Assembly: GCF_910592395.1 (NCBI RefSeq)
Contig: NC_088308.1
Location: 24,317,501 to 24,381,500 of the forward strand
DNA from: Lineus longissimus
Lineage: Eukaryota > Nemertea > Pilidiophora > Heteronemertea > Lineidae
Direction: 5' to 3'
DNA: 64,000 nucleotides
Below are positions 50,601-62,680 of this stretch, piece after piece; position 1 is the first letter of the stretch; each line of letters begins with the position of its first letter. A program made the translations under genes and the position numbers. Below the pieces are notes generated by a model that searched no databases, had not been told where the DNA came from, and saw only the letters and a list, made by a program, of their open reading frames with translations.

Positions 50601-53600
50601 TGCAGCTGAGTCGTTGTATCTTTTTAGTGGTCCTCTTGGTCATAACAAAACTCTCGGTCGTTGATGGTGAGATTCTGCTGTTTTCTTTTATTCCTTAAGA
50701 ACGTTGAATGTGACTTTGGCACGAACTGTAAGATAATAGCTGTGATTTAATTCTAACCGAAATGCCAAAGGATAACCTGTTTCGCCTTTAGGACGATAGC
50801 CACCAAAATGACAAGAATATGATAATTTTATCGAAACTGCTGTAGTTCAGGAAATCAACCATTCTGAACATCGTCCTTCAAAATCAAAAGGCACTCAAAG
50901 AGACTTAGTTTAAAATCAATGAAGGTTTGCTTTTATTATCAATGGCTGCCCCTTCATACCACATGATGTATCACCAATGAATTGGATGACTGACTCTAAG
51001 GCGTAGTGTGGCTGCGAATTTACCGCAAAATAAACCTTACTATGGATATCCTGATCGATTTGATTTCGCACTACCTGTCAGTGTTGTGACATTGATGGAC
51101 GTCTTCTTTAGACGGAGGAGCAACGAATGTCATGAATAGATTAACTCATAAACTGAGGATGATAAACTGAATCTTATCTTCTGCCACATTTTTTAAAATA
51201 ATCATGCGTAGACTTAAATGAATATCTAAAGGACGATCGATTATTGTATTTCAAACTTATCAACAACTTCAGACTCGGGAAGATCCTTTCCCGCGAAGAA
51301 TGGCCTAGTTTCGAAACACAGTTGAACCAGGACGTTCTTCAGCTTCTAGAGCCGGGCTCACACATTGTTGCTGGAAGGCAGAGTATTTTTCCGAATAAAG
51401 GCTATTTTGTATGTTTGTTGAAAAAGGCGCTAATTTATTTATCAAAAATGAATTGTATCATACTAGAATTCATGAAGTAAGGTCTACTGTATTGTGTTCC
51501 AAACAAAAAGAAATAGGCAAGGCACGAAGGCATAAAAGAAAGGGCCCCGCTTTCTTGAAGAATCGGTGATTTGATTAGAATTCAATTGATATGCAATATG
51601 CAACTTACATGTATAGTCTCAATTCAAGTAACCTTCATTTAATGCCTGTACTGTGAATGCAGTGTTCGTAGGTATAGAGTTATTTCATCTTCGAAATTCA
51701 CCAAAATGTCTTGATGTGGTAATGTCTTCATTGCATCTGCGAACAAACATTAGCAACACTAATGTCACATTATGTTGTTAAGTGCCAACAGCCCAATTCA
51801 TGATTCATGAAGGGGAAACGTTTCGTTCTTCACGCGAATGCTCGATACGGCATGAGTGGGCGATACTGCCAATGACCTTAAAATGTACTCGAAGGAGGTT
51901 GATATATGTATCTTGCAAACGCCCGCGTTGGTTTTATAAAAGGGCCTCGAAAGTTCGTGAATATAATCAGAGTGCTTATACGATATGCACATATGCATCA
52001 ATTCCGTAATGCCACGATATAGCAGATGACATTTTTCCTTCGCCGTCACTCTGTTTACAACAAATGCACCGCATTCCAATTAGTTTTCCTATTCTTTGAA
52101 GCGGTCCAAGACAGTAATGGAATGTCAGTGGTAACCAGCCAATCTAATTAGCCGATTCCTTTGAGAATATCATGATGGTCACTATTTTTATTTTAACAAC
52201 ACTTTGCATAATGCATTACGCTATTTGATTACATCAGCGGAACGTACCGGCCGTCACGATAGATCGTCGTATAAAATAGATCGATTTTTTTTAATAAAGA
52301 TTTATAACAGGCAACGAATCCTTGTAAACGTTCAGCTAATGTGTTTGAAAACTATTCCGCCTACCACTTCTCTCTCAGAATCAGATTCCTTTCTTCGAAA
52401 TCTTTCCCAACTGACAACCTTTCTTGACATGCCCAAGAGCTTCTGCGTCAACCCAGGCTGAATGAAACATGAGTTAAAAATCGGATGGCGGATTTTGATA
52501 TCTGGGTATCACTAACGGTGTGCTTCAAACTTTAATTGGCCAGACATGCATCAGACAAAACCGAGGTACGCCCTTGTCCATATTCTCCCGTCTCCACACC
52601 TAGTTATCTATGCATTGGCCAATGTGTAACCGCTTCCACATCGCTTCCACCGCCCTATGACAAATTGACCTCATGAGATATCCATCTCTATAGAACACAG
52701 CTTCCGTGCGTCTCATTACGGCTAACAATTGTGGTGACGAATAATGCACGGGCGAATTATTGGGAATAAAACGAGCATGGGGAAGAGCCTGACCGCCATA
52801 ACTTTTTCATAAAAAAATGGAAGAGCGTTTGGTTAAAATGCTCATAATGTATCTTGGCAGGCCCTCATGGATCTGGAGTCTGAGCGATATGAAGTTTTGA
52901 ATGCATTACATTTTGGCCCCAGCTAACGAAAAAGGCTCCTTTTTGTGCACTTCATAGTCCTGTTTGCTCCATTGGACGTGTAGTTTAGAAGTGTATAGGT
53001 GAATGTACGTTTACGCTACTATTTTATTATGCGTGAAAATCGGGCCATTTCTCACTTTCATCACTTGCTTCCTGAGAACATTTCATTAGTGTAAATCACC
53101 CATTACCTCTGGAATGGAACGTTATTAGGTGAGCAGTTCTCATTCTATTACCAAGGTTGAGAAAGCACATCGCTCTGATTGCACTGCGCCCATGGGTTAT
53201 TTTGACAAGATGCCGTTCCAAATCTCGACTGTTACTGTAGTTTGTGAAAGGTCAATAGAGGATGCCTCCAATTATATTCCTTTCACTACGTTCTCCTTCT
53301 CTGATGATTGAGAAAGCCTATAGGAAAAATAGTCAAATGGGTTGAGGGGTTGTGTGACTTTTTCAAAGACATAGTACGTACTGGTAAGTTGTCTTTTTCG
53401 AACCGCGAGGTTTCAGACTTGACAACCACGGCCAAAGTGTACGAGTGCACGTTTCGTTCGCGTTGATGTGGGCCATTAAATTGAGACCATTTCAGCCTCT
53501 GGAACGTCGCGGCTGTAATTTTAGATGATGATCTCCTCAAGTTCAAAAGATTTCATCCAATTACTGTAATTGGCTTGTTGGTTTGTTTATACATATTTAA

Positions 53601-56600
53601 TCACAATATTCAAGCTAGAACGTGCGTGCCTTTTATTAGTTTTTGACTTCAAAGGCAGAAATCGTGTGTGAATAGTGTCCACATTTTAGAGCGCATGCCG
53701 CTCAATGATATTTCATTAAAATAATCCTGCAAAGCACGAATAAAGTGGTGTTTAAGAATATTAACTGATACCTCCCTCTCTGTATTGGTTGTCTCGGGTG
53801 GAACATCGCTCAGGTAGAACAGTCATTTCGCCCAAAACCGTCAAAAATTGGTCTCGGCAGACACCATCTGAATTGGCTTATCGTGACGTTCTGATTCACC
53901 TAGTGAAACTGAATCACGGAATTTCTATGGGTTGGTGGTTGATGAGCTCACAAGAAAGCAAAAATGGCATTAACACCATGTATAAGAGGGTAATAAACCA
54001 ATCACAGTTGTTATTTCTTTTCCATTACTTGTAATTCCCTCCCCACAAGCAGACTACAACGGATAGAACCCACGGCACCAGGCTAATAAAGGAATCTCAC
54101 TATCGATAGGGCATGGCGTAACCTTTCGCAGCAGTGCCGTCAGTTCGCTTCCCGCACTAAGTCAATTCCAAAATAAGAAAGCTGAAATTACGTCTACATC
54201 AATGTAAATTACGGTGTAAAACGCGTGATTGGGAATTGAGTTGAAATGTACAGTACAGTTGCATGTAGCACCGGATTAGATAAGCCAGTTAAACTTTTTT
54301 AACTAAATGGAAAATCTCAATCTCATTGTTTTGTCACCTATAGCTCCCTTGAGGTGGTCTACGAGATGAAACCAATTATCTCTGCAGTGATATTTGCCCC
54401 GAACTTTAGAAACCTGATGCGTGATTTTGTGTTGAAAAGTATCAAGTTTAAGAGGGTGGAATAATAGTTGTCAGATAGATTTTCTCCGAATCCTGCTTCT
54501 ATTCTAGACGTGTTCTCCACACGTCTGCGGTACCTTCGTTTATGAACATATAGTTGTACCACCGAACAGGTTGATTCCGAAAGATACCTGGAGATTTTTT
54601 TATATGCTCCTATTATATTGACATTATATGGGACGTCCATGGACATTCCTTTGTGGACCTACTTCAAAACTCATAAAAGTTACTCCTCCCAACGAATGTT
54701 TGTCACGGTATTTTTTTGGGAACACATCTTGTTACAGCGAGTCACATCTATGCACGTCATTAGCCAAAGTTTGGTTGTTTTTCAAAGCTTCTCATTTCTG
54801 CCTCGATCCAAACCGCTTTCTCTTAATTTCATTCTGTATACAGTTTCAAAGAGAAGCGGAACTGTGGAGAATGCTTTTGATACATAATTCTCCTACCCTG
54901 GACGCATTTAAAGCCATATGTTGTACATATAATGCGGTTAGACTCTAACACGATACGTGCTCTCGGGCTGGAATGAGGCTTAATCAACTCAATACCACAT
55001 TCATCCTCTCGTCACGACCGAACTGAGTTTCCTATTTGTGATTTTTTTGAAAAAGTATTCATGGGAAAAGTCGAGGCTAATTTTGTCTCGTTAAACTACG
55101 ATTGAAGGTGCCGATGGTGGTCCCTTGACTATGCGAGCATGGCTGATAGAGAAAATGCGATTTTAAAATGGATTGAAATATGTATTAGGGACTTACAAAG
55201 TTAGACGATAAGTGCTATAAAATCAGTTGAAATGGCCATCGGAATCGGTTGGCAACCCTTGATAGATGATAGAAGTGCCTGGTTTGGCATACGATAACGT
55301 TTAAGCTGTATTAGGTTTCCGCACTTGCTGGCTCGCCCTTATTTTGTAACTTGAATGTGTGTTTATCGTATACGCACTGGACTGAAGAAAATGTCATACC
55401 GGTTGATATTGAAACTAACACCAGTCTGCACGTCCCTTAGCTGACAAGATTACCTAATCATGTTTGAAAGCTTAATTCAAACCGAATTGTACATGAATAT
55501 ATCAAGACGGATAATAAATCTCATAATATAATAACTTTTCAAGTTGGGTATTATAATCAAAATGATATATCCTGCCAGTATAGTTGAAGGGTTTGCCGCA
55601 AAGAAAAGATGATTACAGTCCACTACGGTGACAGCACTGAAGATAGAGAGGAGGATGGTTTGATAACAAGCATGAACACATTAAGCGAGTGATTCACCTC
55701 GCTCGATTCTTGCTGTCTGCATCGCACTTATGTGATACCTTTCACTCTATCTTCGAGAAATAACCCAGCGCACACCACAGCAGCCAGAGGATTTTACTTC
55801 ACGGTGCGCGGTCTTACGGAGGTCTCGTCTCACTTCTAACCCTTCCCATCACACGTCCAGCATGCCAGGCTGACAACAGCCATTGTTATTGCTGTCACTT
55901 ATCAAATAGCAGTCTTCTCCTCATTATCTTCATCATATAGAGGATGCCATCGATGTACTTCATCATCTCTTTGCGCCTGCTGAACTGAAGGCTTTCGCGG
56001 ACAAAGATGGGCTCCTGATGGTGGTTATTGCCATTGCGTCTTTCTAACAAATACATGTAATTTAACACTTGTAACTTATATTTGGAACGCAATTGTGTGC
56101 ATTGAGCAGTTAATCATACGGAGAGAGATAAGGCGCTCAGTCTAAAGCCCTGTCCTTTTCAGTCTGGTCTTAATCATCTTTAACATGTATAAGAGAGAGG
56201 GCAAAAATAGATGTTAATCCAGTGCTGAAAAGATATCCACACCAACGTATCAAGAACCTCCATCTTGCGTTTCCAGATAGATACATTGGCCGAACTGGTT
56301 CCAGTCATTCATCACAGCGCCCATAAAATAAGACTGATAACGGCCTTATCAGCATCCATAATAGCTCGGTTCATAAGAAGAATTTCAGAAGTCATTGGGT
56401 TGTCAGACCAGCCGCAATCTTTGGGGACTGGCGCAAGGCAGTTGATGATAAGCAAACGGATAACGCCAATCACCCCGGCTATTCGGTCTGAGAAGCTTAA
56501 TCTGTCGGCAGATCACCCAAACGTGCCAGAGAGAAGCCTGTACTGATGAGTGTGCATGGATACAGAAGTGTAATGTATCAGTATTGCTGTTGGCAATTAA

Positions 56601-57915
56601 GTAGTACTGGTAATCACAAAACCAAAAATGTTTTTTTTATGAACCTACATGTAGTGTAATATTTGAACAAGAGGAAGCGATATGGTTTCATGGCATTAAT
56701 GTATATGATTATTTCATATTTGTATTTATAGGCTCCCCAGCAATTTGCTATTCACCAAGTTGTTGCCCCATATAATTGTTATATTAATTGTGTTTCTATT
56801 TTTTTTAAATGTCGTTGTTTCGCTAACATGCCAGTTCAAGACAAAACAAATACGGTTGGAGGCAAATAAGGCCTGTCAGCAATCCGACAGAAAGATAACA
56901 ACGCCTTCGACAAAACAAATATAAATGAAACGTGGTTACTTGATATATATTTTGTGCTATATTAATAACCCATAATGTTCGATACTTTCTTTAACAATCA
57001 CAATATTATTCAGTCTCTCAGACTGTGTTATGACTAGTAATGATTTGTAGGTTACTAATTAGCCATTGTGATTCTCACATGCGTTCACACCAGCTGTGTG
57101 TCATGTGCATTGGTAGGGGACAGGCTCTGGTTTAACTTGAGTGATAGTGATATAGTACTCTTGCAAACCTAAATTGTTAAATCGTAGACACACACATATG
57201 ACTCACCTTGCGAACGTTAGTGTGGCCTACCTGACTGCTGCCTACCAGTAGGCACTGTCATACTCGCTTCTTTCATATATTTTGGTAATCCACCAATGAT
57301 TAAAAGTTTATTTTCTCGCCACACCTTTTTTCAAAAGCATACTCAAAAGAGAAGCAATACATAGTTTCATACATAGTTTACGACACAGGAAGAAGTATCG
57401 TTTTGTGTTCAATCTGGGCTCCCATCGCTTCAAAACTGTCTGTCTACAAGACTGTTACCAAATATAAAGTAATCGGTTCTGTTTGATCCTAGTCAAGATC
57501 GAAGACGTAGGCTCATACGACGTATTTGATGACATTCAGATCCCTGCGTCCCACGGGTCCAATGACATTAACTAGAATGCCGGACCTCTGGCAATCAAAC
57601 ATGGCCGAACAGAAAAGGTCAAGAGGCATATAAAAAGATTAATAGGATACGCATCTTTCTCATTGGCAAATGCCACTTGTTACTTGTAATGGTGGATCTG
57701 TGAAGAAAAAGTGTTTCATCTTTTATGTTTTTACTCTCTTGTTTCATCGTATGCATGCTTTCCTAACACAACAGGATTGTGGATCGATTCTACGCCAAGT
57801 GACACCCCCACGTCTCCACAATCTACTTATTGTTTTAACTCGCACTGCATAGAAGTAATACATTGGCGGTTTATAAAGATGGTACAGAGAAAAAGTTTCG
57901 AAATGAAGTCAATTA

Positions 57916-58093
57916 CAGTAGAACCTCTCTATTAAGGACACCCTTGGGACTGACAAGTGCTGTCCTTTATAGAAAGGTGTCCTGATTAGAGAGGTCAAAT
58001 TGAATGTAAATAACCAATTTGGGATCAAACGTAGTGTCCTCAATAGAGAGGTTGTCCTTAATAGAGAGGTGTCCACTAAGGGAGGTTCCACTG
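57916..58093. mobile_element. Pogo/Tigger-like MITE, copy 2 (178 bp)
   Basis: It begins CAGTAGAACCTCTCTATTAA and ends TAAGGGAGGTTCCACTG, flanked by TA at 57914-57915 and 58094-58095. The inner part repeats the terminal theme several times (TAGAGAGGT with GTCC), as in many members of this widespread animal MITE type. It is the same family as 42718-42893 and is better preserved at the ends. It has no coding capacity. Confidence 0.9.
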
Positions 58094-58535
58094 TATTTAT
58101 TATGGAGATAATGGGAGCATTTTCTGTTGGTCATTCATTCCAGACCGTTGGATGAGGAAAAACTACCGCTATCTTACTATAACCGACTGGGCGGGGGGGG
58201 CTTCTTGATTAAGTGAAAATTTCTTGAGATAACAATGAACGAACTGTAAACATTGGTGGAAGGGAGGGCACATTGATAATTTTTATTATTCGTTTTGTCA
58301 TCAATCGTGGCAAGTGTCTTGTGGTTTTATGCTCCAAACTTAACCAATATTTAAGCTGCAACCGCTTCAATTGGCAAACTGGGGATGAGAATCTCGCTCA
58401 GGCGAGGATGAAAATGACGTTATCCATGAATGGACACCCTGCGAAATAAATTTCGGCCATTTTTAAACGACCCTTTTCACCGCTTTTCACAGGCAACGTT
58501 TGTTTATCATTACATAAAAGTAAAAATATACAAGG

Positions 58536-59067
58536 TGTGACGTAGCGGCTTTTAAGGCACTGGTACCTCTCTGTAAAAACAGCGGCTGAACACCTATATC
58601 AAAATAACAAAGAGTTTATTATAAGAGAAAATTATGTACAATATTTATATAGCCAGCTGCTGAAATAAAGCATATATTAGTTATGAGAGTTCGTGTAGCA
58701 AAATGTAGCAATGTTCAGTTCAGTCCCTTCAGTTCACAAGGGCGAAGTTCACACGGCAATGTTCACAGGGTAACTGAGAAAAAGGTCCAGTTCAGAGTAA
58801 GGGCCCAGATATGGCGACACAGAGGTGTAAAGGGTTAAGAGGCAATTATGAGAATACGGAATTAGGCTATCCGTTCCCAATAAGAATACGGAATTTAGGC
58901 GTTCCGATTCGAATACGTATATGTGTGCGTTTCACAGCTGTAGCGACGACTCCATTCGACACATTCGGCACCAACGCCAGGTGATCATAATTCCCGAACC
59001 GAAAAGTCCGGATTCGATAAACAGCTTCCCCGAAAAGGGATTCTGGAGCTCCAATCAATTCAAATCA
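58536..59067 (+). mobile_element. Probable solo LTR (532 bp) of a retrotransposon
   Basis: The segment starts TGTGACGTAGCGG and ends AAATCA, so it has TG...CA ends, and it is flanked by a 5-bp direct repeat CAAGG at 58531-58535 and 59068-59072. TGTGACG is a common start of Ty3/Gypsy LTRs. An AATAAA polyadenylation signal lies at 58664-58669, and several GTTCAC-type repeats lie at about 58710-58770. No second copy, primer-binding site or gag/pol sequence is seen nearby, so it would be the product of LTR-LTR recombination. A 5-bp match can arise by chance, hence the moderate confidence. Confidence 0.5.
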
Positions 59068-59265
59068 CAAGGCAAGCATAACCAACTGCTTTCCTTGGAG
59101 TCTTTCTGAGCACTCCCAAAAGCACACACCAACAACCATGCCTCAGAAGGCCTAAGCCTTTGCCTCAAATCACCCAACCACTCGCCATTGTCAAGTCATT
59201 GTTAAAAAGTCATTGATCAGCACTGTCGTCCAGTCCAACATGAATGTTCATTCCTGATTTTAACT

Positions 59266-59391
59266 GATTCCATATTACATGCCTATGATCTTGGATAACA
59301 TTATGACCATGATTCCATATTACATGACTATGATCTTGGATAACAATATGACCATGGTTATGGTTACATGATTCTGATCTTAGATTACATA
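59266..59391. repeat. 45-bp tandem repeat, about 2.8 units
   Basis: GATTCCATATTACATG recurs 45 bp apart (59266 and 59311), with TATGATCTTGGATAACA and TATGACCAT following each time. A diverged partial third unit (ATGATTCTGATCTTAGATTA) follows. It lies 0.2 kb downstream of the candidate solo LTR and is a non-coding minisatellite. Confidence 0.85.
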
Positions 59392-62300
59392 GCTCAATTG
59401 ACTCACAATAAACTCACCAATTAATATAGGGAAGAAATAAAACAAAACATGGGATTCATCGCACAAGGTTATTCAAGCAATTTACTTCGATTTGTCCGTG
59501 CCTTTCAATGACATCAGACATATTGCGATGCAGTGTTAACTAAAGCATCTTCTAACCATTCATGTCCATCAGACAAGAAGAGACATTTCAAAGATTTTCG
59601 CTAGCCAGACAGAAGGCATGCACGTTCCAATGGCAGCAACCAACGATTTGTGCTGTCCGGACTAAAAACTAGTGCAAGCCCCTCTCTCTCTAACATATTC
59701 AGCCTGTCTCTTGGATAGCTTTCATCGACGGTTCCAGTTTAAATTTGCAAGCCATCGCCGCGATTTGTGTTGAAAAATTACTGCGTTTTAACTAATATCC
59801 TTGGTGATCCGTATTATCATTTTCAATTAAACTGGCCCGTGTTAATTGTCCATTTTTATGCGCCTGGGTATCTGTTATTCTCTACCTAATGACGCCTAAG
59901 AGAGACTGGTTCGGAGCAACGAAAAATCGTTAATTTATTTCATGCATGGTTTCATTCGCTGAATGGTGAACATAGCGATTATCCCGGGTGGATGGGCGAT
60001 AAATGCAAATACAAATGCTCTCATTTACAAATTAATAACGCGTTGAATTTCTCCCCGGGTTTGAACAACCGGGGTAAGCCAGCGATAACTCGCCTCAAAT
60101 GAGTTGTTATGGTTTCAAACAGAAACCTTCAGGGACATTTGTCATGCTCTTTGGCTTACTAGCCTTGCCGTTTAGGTAATGGTGTACATTCGTTAACATG
60201 CCCCTGCTAAAAAATTGGTTGGTGAACGAAAAGCAGCTGAGCCCCGCCGTTGGGTCATCGGATAAAACTTTTCTTGTCATGGGACGTGCCCTCCATCCGG
60301 TTACGTGGAATTTCATCTTTTTTGGCGGAGTATTGCAAATGAGGCACATCATGGATAAAATGATGCGCAGAAAAAAAGCATTTTTCATTGTGAACAAATT
60401 ACGTTGAAACCTACAAGGGGTCGAGTTCGAAATAAACAAAGCAGAATCTATTTGGCGATGAAGTTGAAACAAAGCAACAGCTCGAGTATTAGTTCAGAAT
60501 ACTTTTATTTCAGTAGTCTAGTAGCACAAGTTTATGCAATCACGTGACTGACCTGGCATCATATTCCAAGTCAGAACATATTATCGAATGATGTCAAGTT
60601 AAACCCTTTGATGGTGCAGCCAATGTGTGATGCGACAAGGTCCGAGTTCAAGGCAAGCAATGAGGCTGCTGATAATGATGATCGAGAAAATCGCTCTGAG
60701 CTGCTGCCTACATGCTCAAACTGCTGGTCGCCAGGAAGACTTCACGAGGATTTTGCGTGTTGTCGTGATCCTGATCATGATGGCGCATGTCCATCAATAT
60801 AAACATCGCTCCTGAGACACTTGCATGCCATCAGCTATCAGACAAACTGATGGGCTCTCACACCGAGTTTATAGTAACGAATGCACTAATGTTTGCTAAT
60901 GATAGTCGATTGTGTACTTGACGAGACAGTATCATTGTATATGCCACTGGCACGGAAGAAAGAGCTTGGGAAAATAGCAACTAATCTAGCTGGCTGATTA
61001 TCCATGTTCCAGTCTGACTCGGCGTTGCTTTGTTTTGCATGCCGGGTAATAACGCGTCACATTACCAAATGCTGTCATTTTGATGATGGTGGACAAGACG
61101 CGTGCAATTGTATTGTAAAAAGTACTGCTCCATTCTCTGGTGAAGATACTGTTTGTCTATTACAAGAGTTTATATTACGTATAAGTACCAACTTTCTCTA
61201 TGTCTTGTCTTTGAAGCTCAAGTGACTATCAAAAGAGATTTAAAATGTGAAAGATTAGCACCATGTATCTGTTGGTGAACTCGAAATATTAATTTCAGTC
61301 TTTGTAGTTCTAACAGTGAATTCTTGGATTTAGCCTATTATCAGAGTCGGTGGTCATAATGGTTGCCATTTGTTGCAAGCTCCTACTAATAAAAGGTTTC
61401 ATGTTGCTATGTTCGGATCTCCCCATAAACTACTTGGCAATCTCCTCCAAGGCGGAATATGCTCTTTGGTCTAGTACTCCTCAGGCTGAATGGGATGACA
61501 AGCACTGGGTCAATATCTCTCAAAGATAGACTACATCAGTGCTGATGTTTGCTATTGGGATTGGGGTGACCACTCCAGGGTATTTCTGACATCTGCCTTG
61601 TGGAATGACAATTTCAGACTTAACGTTAGTGGACAATAAAACCATCGAGGTCTTCCAAGGGTCAGCCAGTTCTTCTCCTGGTTGCCCAATATGAACCGAA
61701 CCACACTCCGCCCAACTTCAATCGTTGCTGGCGATGTAGGTTTTTTTTCCGCCGCGCCAACTGTGGCTCAGTATCTAGCATGGGTTTGCGTGTTGACCGT
61801 GGCTTTTAGAACTGTTTAGTTACAACATATGTAATACTACATTTAGGTGCACTGCATGTTACCGCTGCCAGCTTCTTTTTTCATTCCGAATGTGACAAGA
61901 GGGGTGTCACATTTTTTTGCATATAACATAAAGACACCTTCTTTCCCGGTTGAAACTTTCTCTAATGTTCCTTCTCTCCTCTTTTTAATCAACATAATGA
62001 TTGGTCTCAGATGGTGTATTATCCATTTACAAGTAATTACAAGTGCTGGGTCGCAAAATTGCACACATTTGCTGGAGTTACGAGGGGGCCATGATATGGC
62101 TGCGATGTTTATCGCTGAATGTTCTTCGCCCAGTTACAAACAAGGGACAGCCCGTATTCGTCATATTCCCGATGTCTTTCCAATAAGACTTTCAGAAAGG
62201 AAGCACCTGCTTCAAGATGTGACACTGTCGTGGCAATTGTCCTGATAAGATAAGAACATAATTGGGAAAACAAGAAACATACCCGCTTTATCTTTTGGAC

Positions 62301-62570
62301 ATGAGAACCGTCTCTTTCTACGATAAAAGAAGGATGGAACCTCCTCAATGGCCATCACGATAAATGAGTATAGATATTAACTACAAATTACCATTGAAAC
62401 CGGATTGGTGTGACTAATCACATAATCAATAGTGAGTTAACCAAGCTGTCGAACATTCCAAAGATACTGCAAAAATCGTGATGTATAGTTCAGTTGCATC
62501 TCCTCAAATTCGTTGATGTTTATACGACTAAAACCTACTTTTATCGGGTGTTCCTCCTCTCTCTTTTCAG

Positions 62571-62680
62571 TCTTGGACAGATATCCTATTAAAATGGGAT
62601 CCAGAAGAATACGGAGGAGTCGACCATGTCAGAGTCCCGATAAACGATATATGGATTCCAGATATCGTTTTATACAATTA
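62571..62680 (+). CDS. Nicotinic acetylcholine receptor subunit, exon 3 (loop E/loop A region of ligand-binding domain)
   Basis: The exon is exactly 110 bp, the length of the conserved fourth exon in vertebrate nicotinic subunit genes. It starts in phase 0 after CTCTCTTTTCAG and ends in phase 2 before GTAAGT. It encodes [19 protein letters not shown] then [17 protein letters not shown] plus TA of the next codon. WxDxxLxWxPxEYGGV, RVP and IWxPDIVLYN are hallmark motifs of nicotinic receptor subunits. Trp112 (Torpedo Trp86) and Tyr119 (Torpedo Tyr93, loop A, agonist contact) are kept. The split codon TA must be completed as Tyr, giving LYNY. It continues exon 2 directly ([17 protein letters not shown]) with no residue missing. 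The following exon lies outside the window. Confidence 0.97.

Larger units (their letters stand above)
43758..62570 (+). other. Receptor intron 2 (about 18.8 kb)
   Basis: Runs from donor GTAAGT at 43758 to the acceptor CCTCCTCTCTCTTTTCAG ending at 62570. Contents: a GC-raised block just after exon 2 (about 43890-44400), paired hairpins at 46.5 kb, a rearranged foldback repeat at 47.3 kb, a second pogo-like MITE at 57.9 kb, a probable solo LTR at 58.5 kb, a 45-bp tandem repeat at 59.3 kb, and an octamer/homeodomain-motif-rich block at about 59.92-60.11 kb. Unassigned coding-like ORFs occur on the minus strand at 46645-47227 and 55895-56092. No nested gene is proven. Confidence 0.9.

Noticed and set aside
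60107-60472. 121-codon minus-strand ORF in intron 2
   Set aside because: No domain, signal or splice evidence, and the opposite strand is equally open over much of it.
60608-60815. Two overlapping short plus-strand ORFs, one Cys-rich and one hydrophobic
   Set aside because: They share the same bases in different frames, neither matches a known peptide family, and no splice sites support them.
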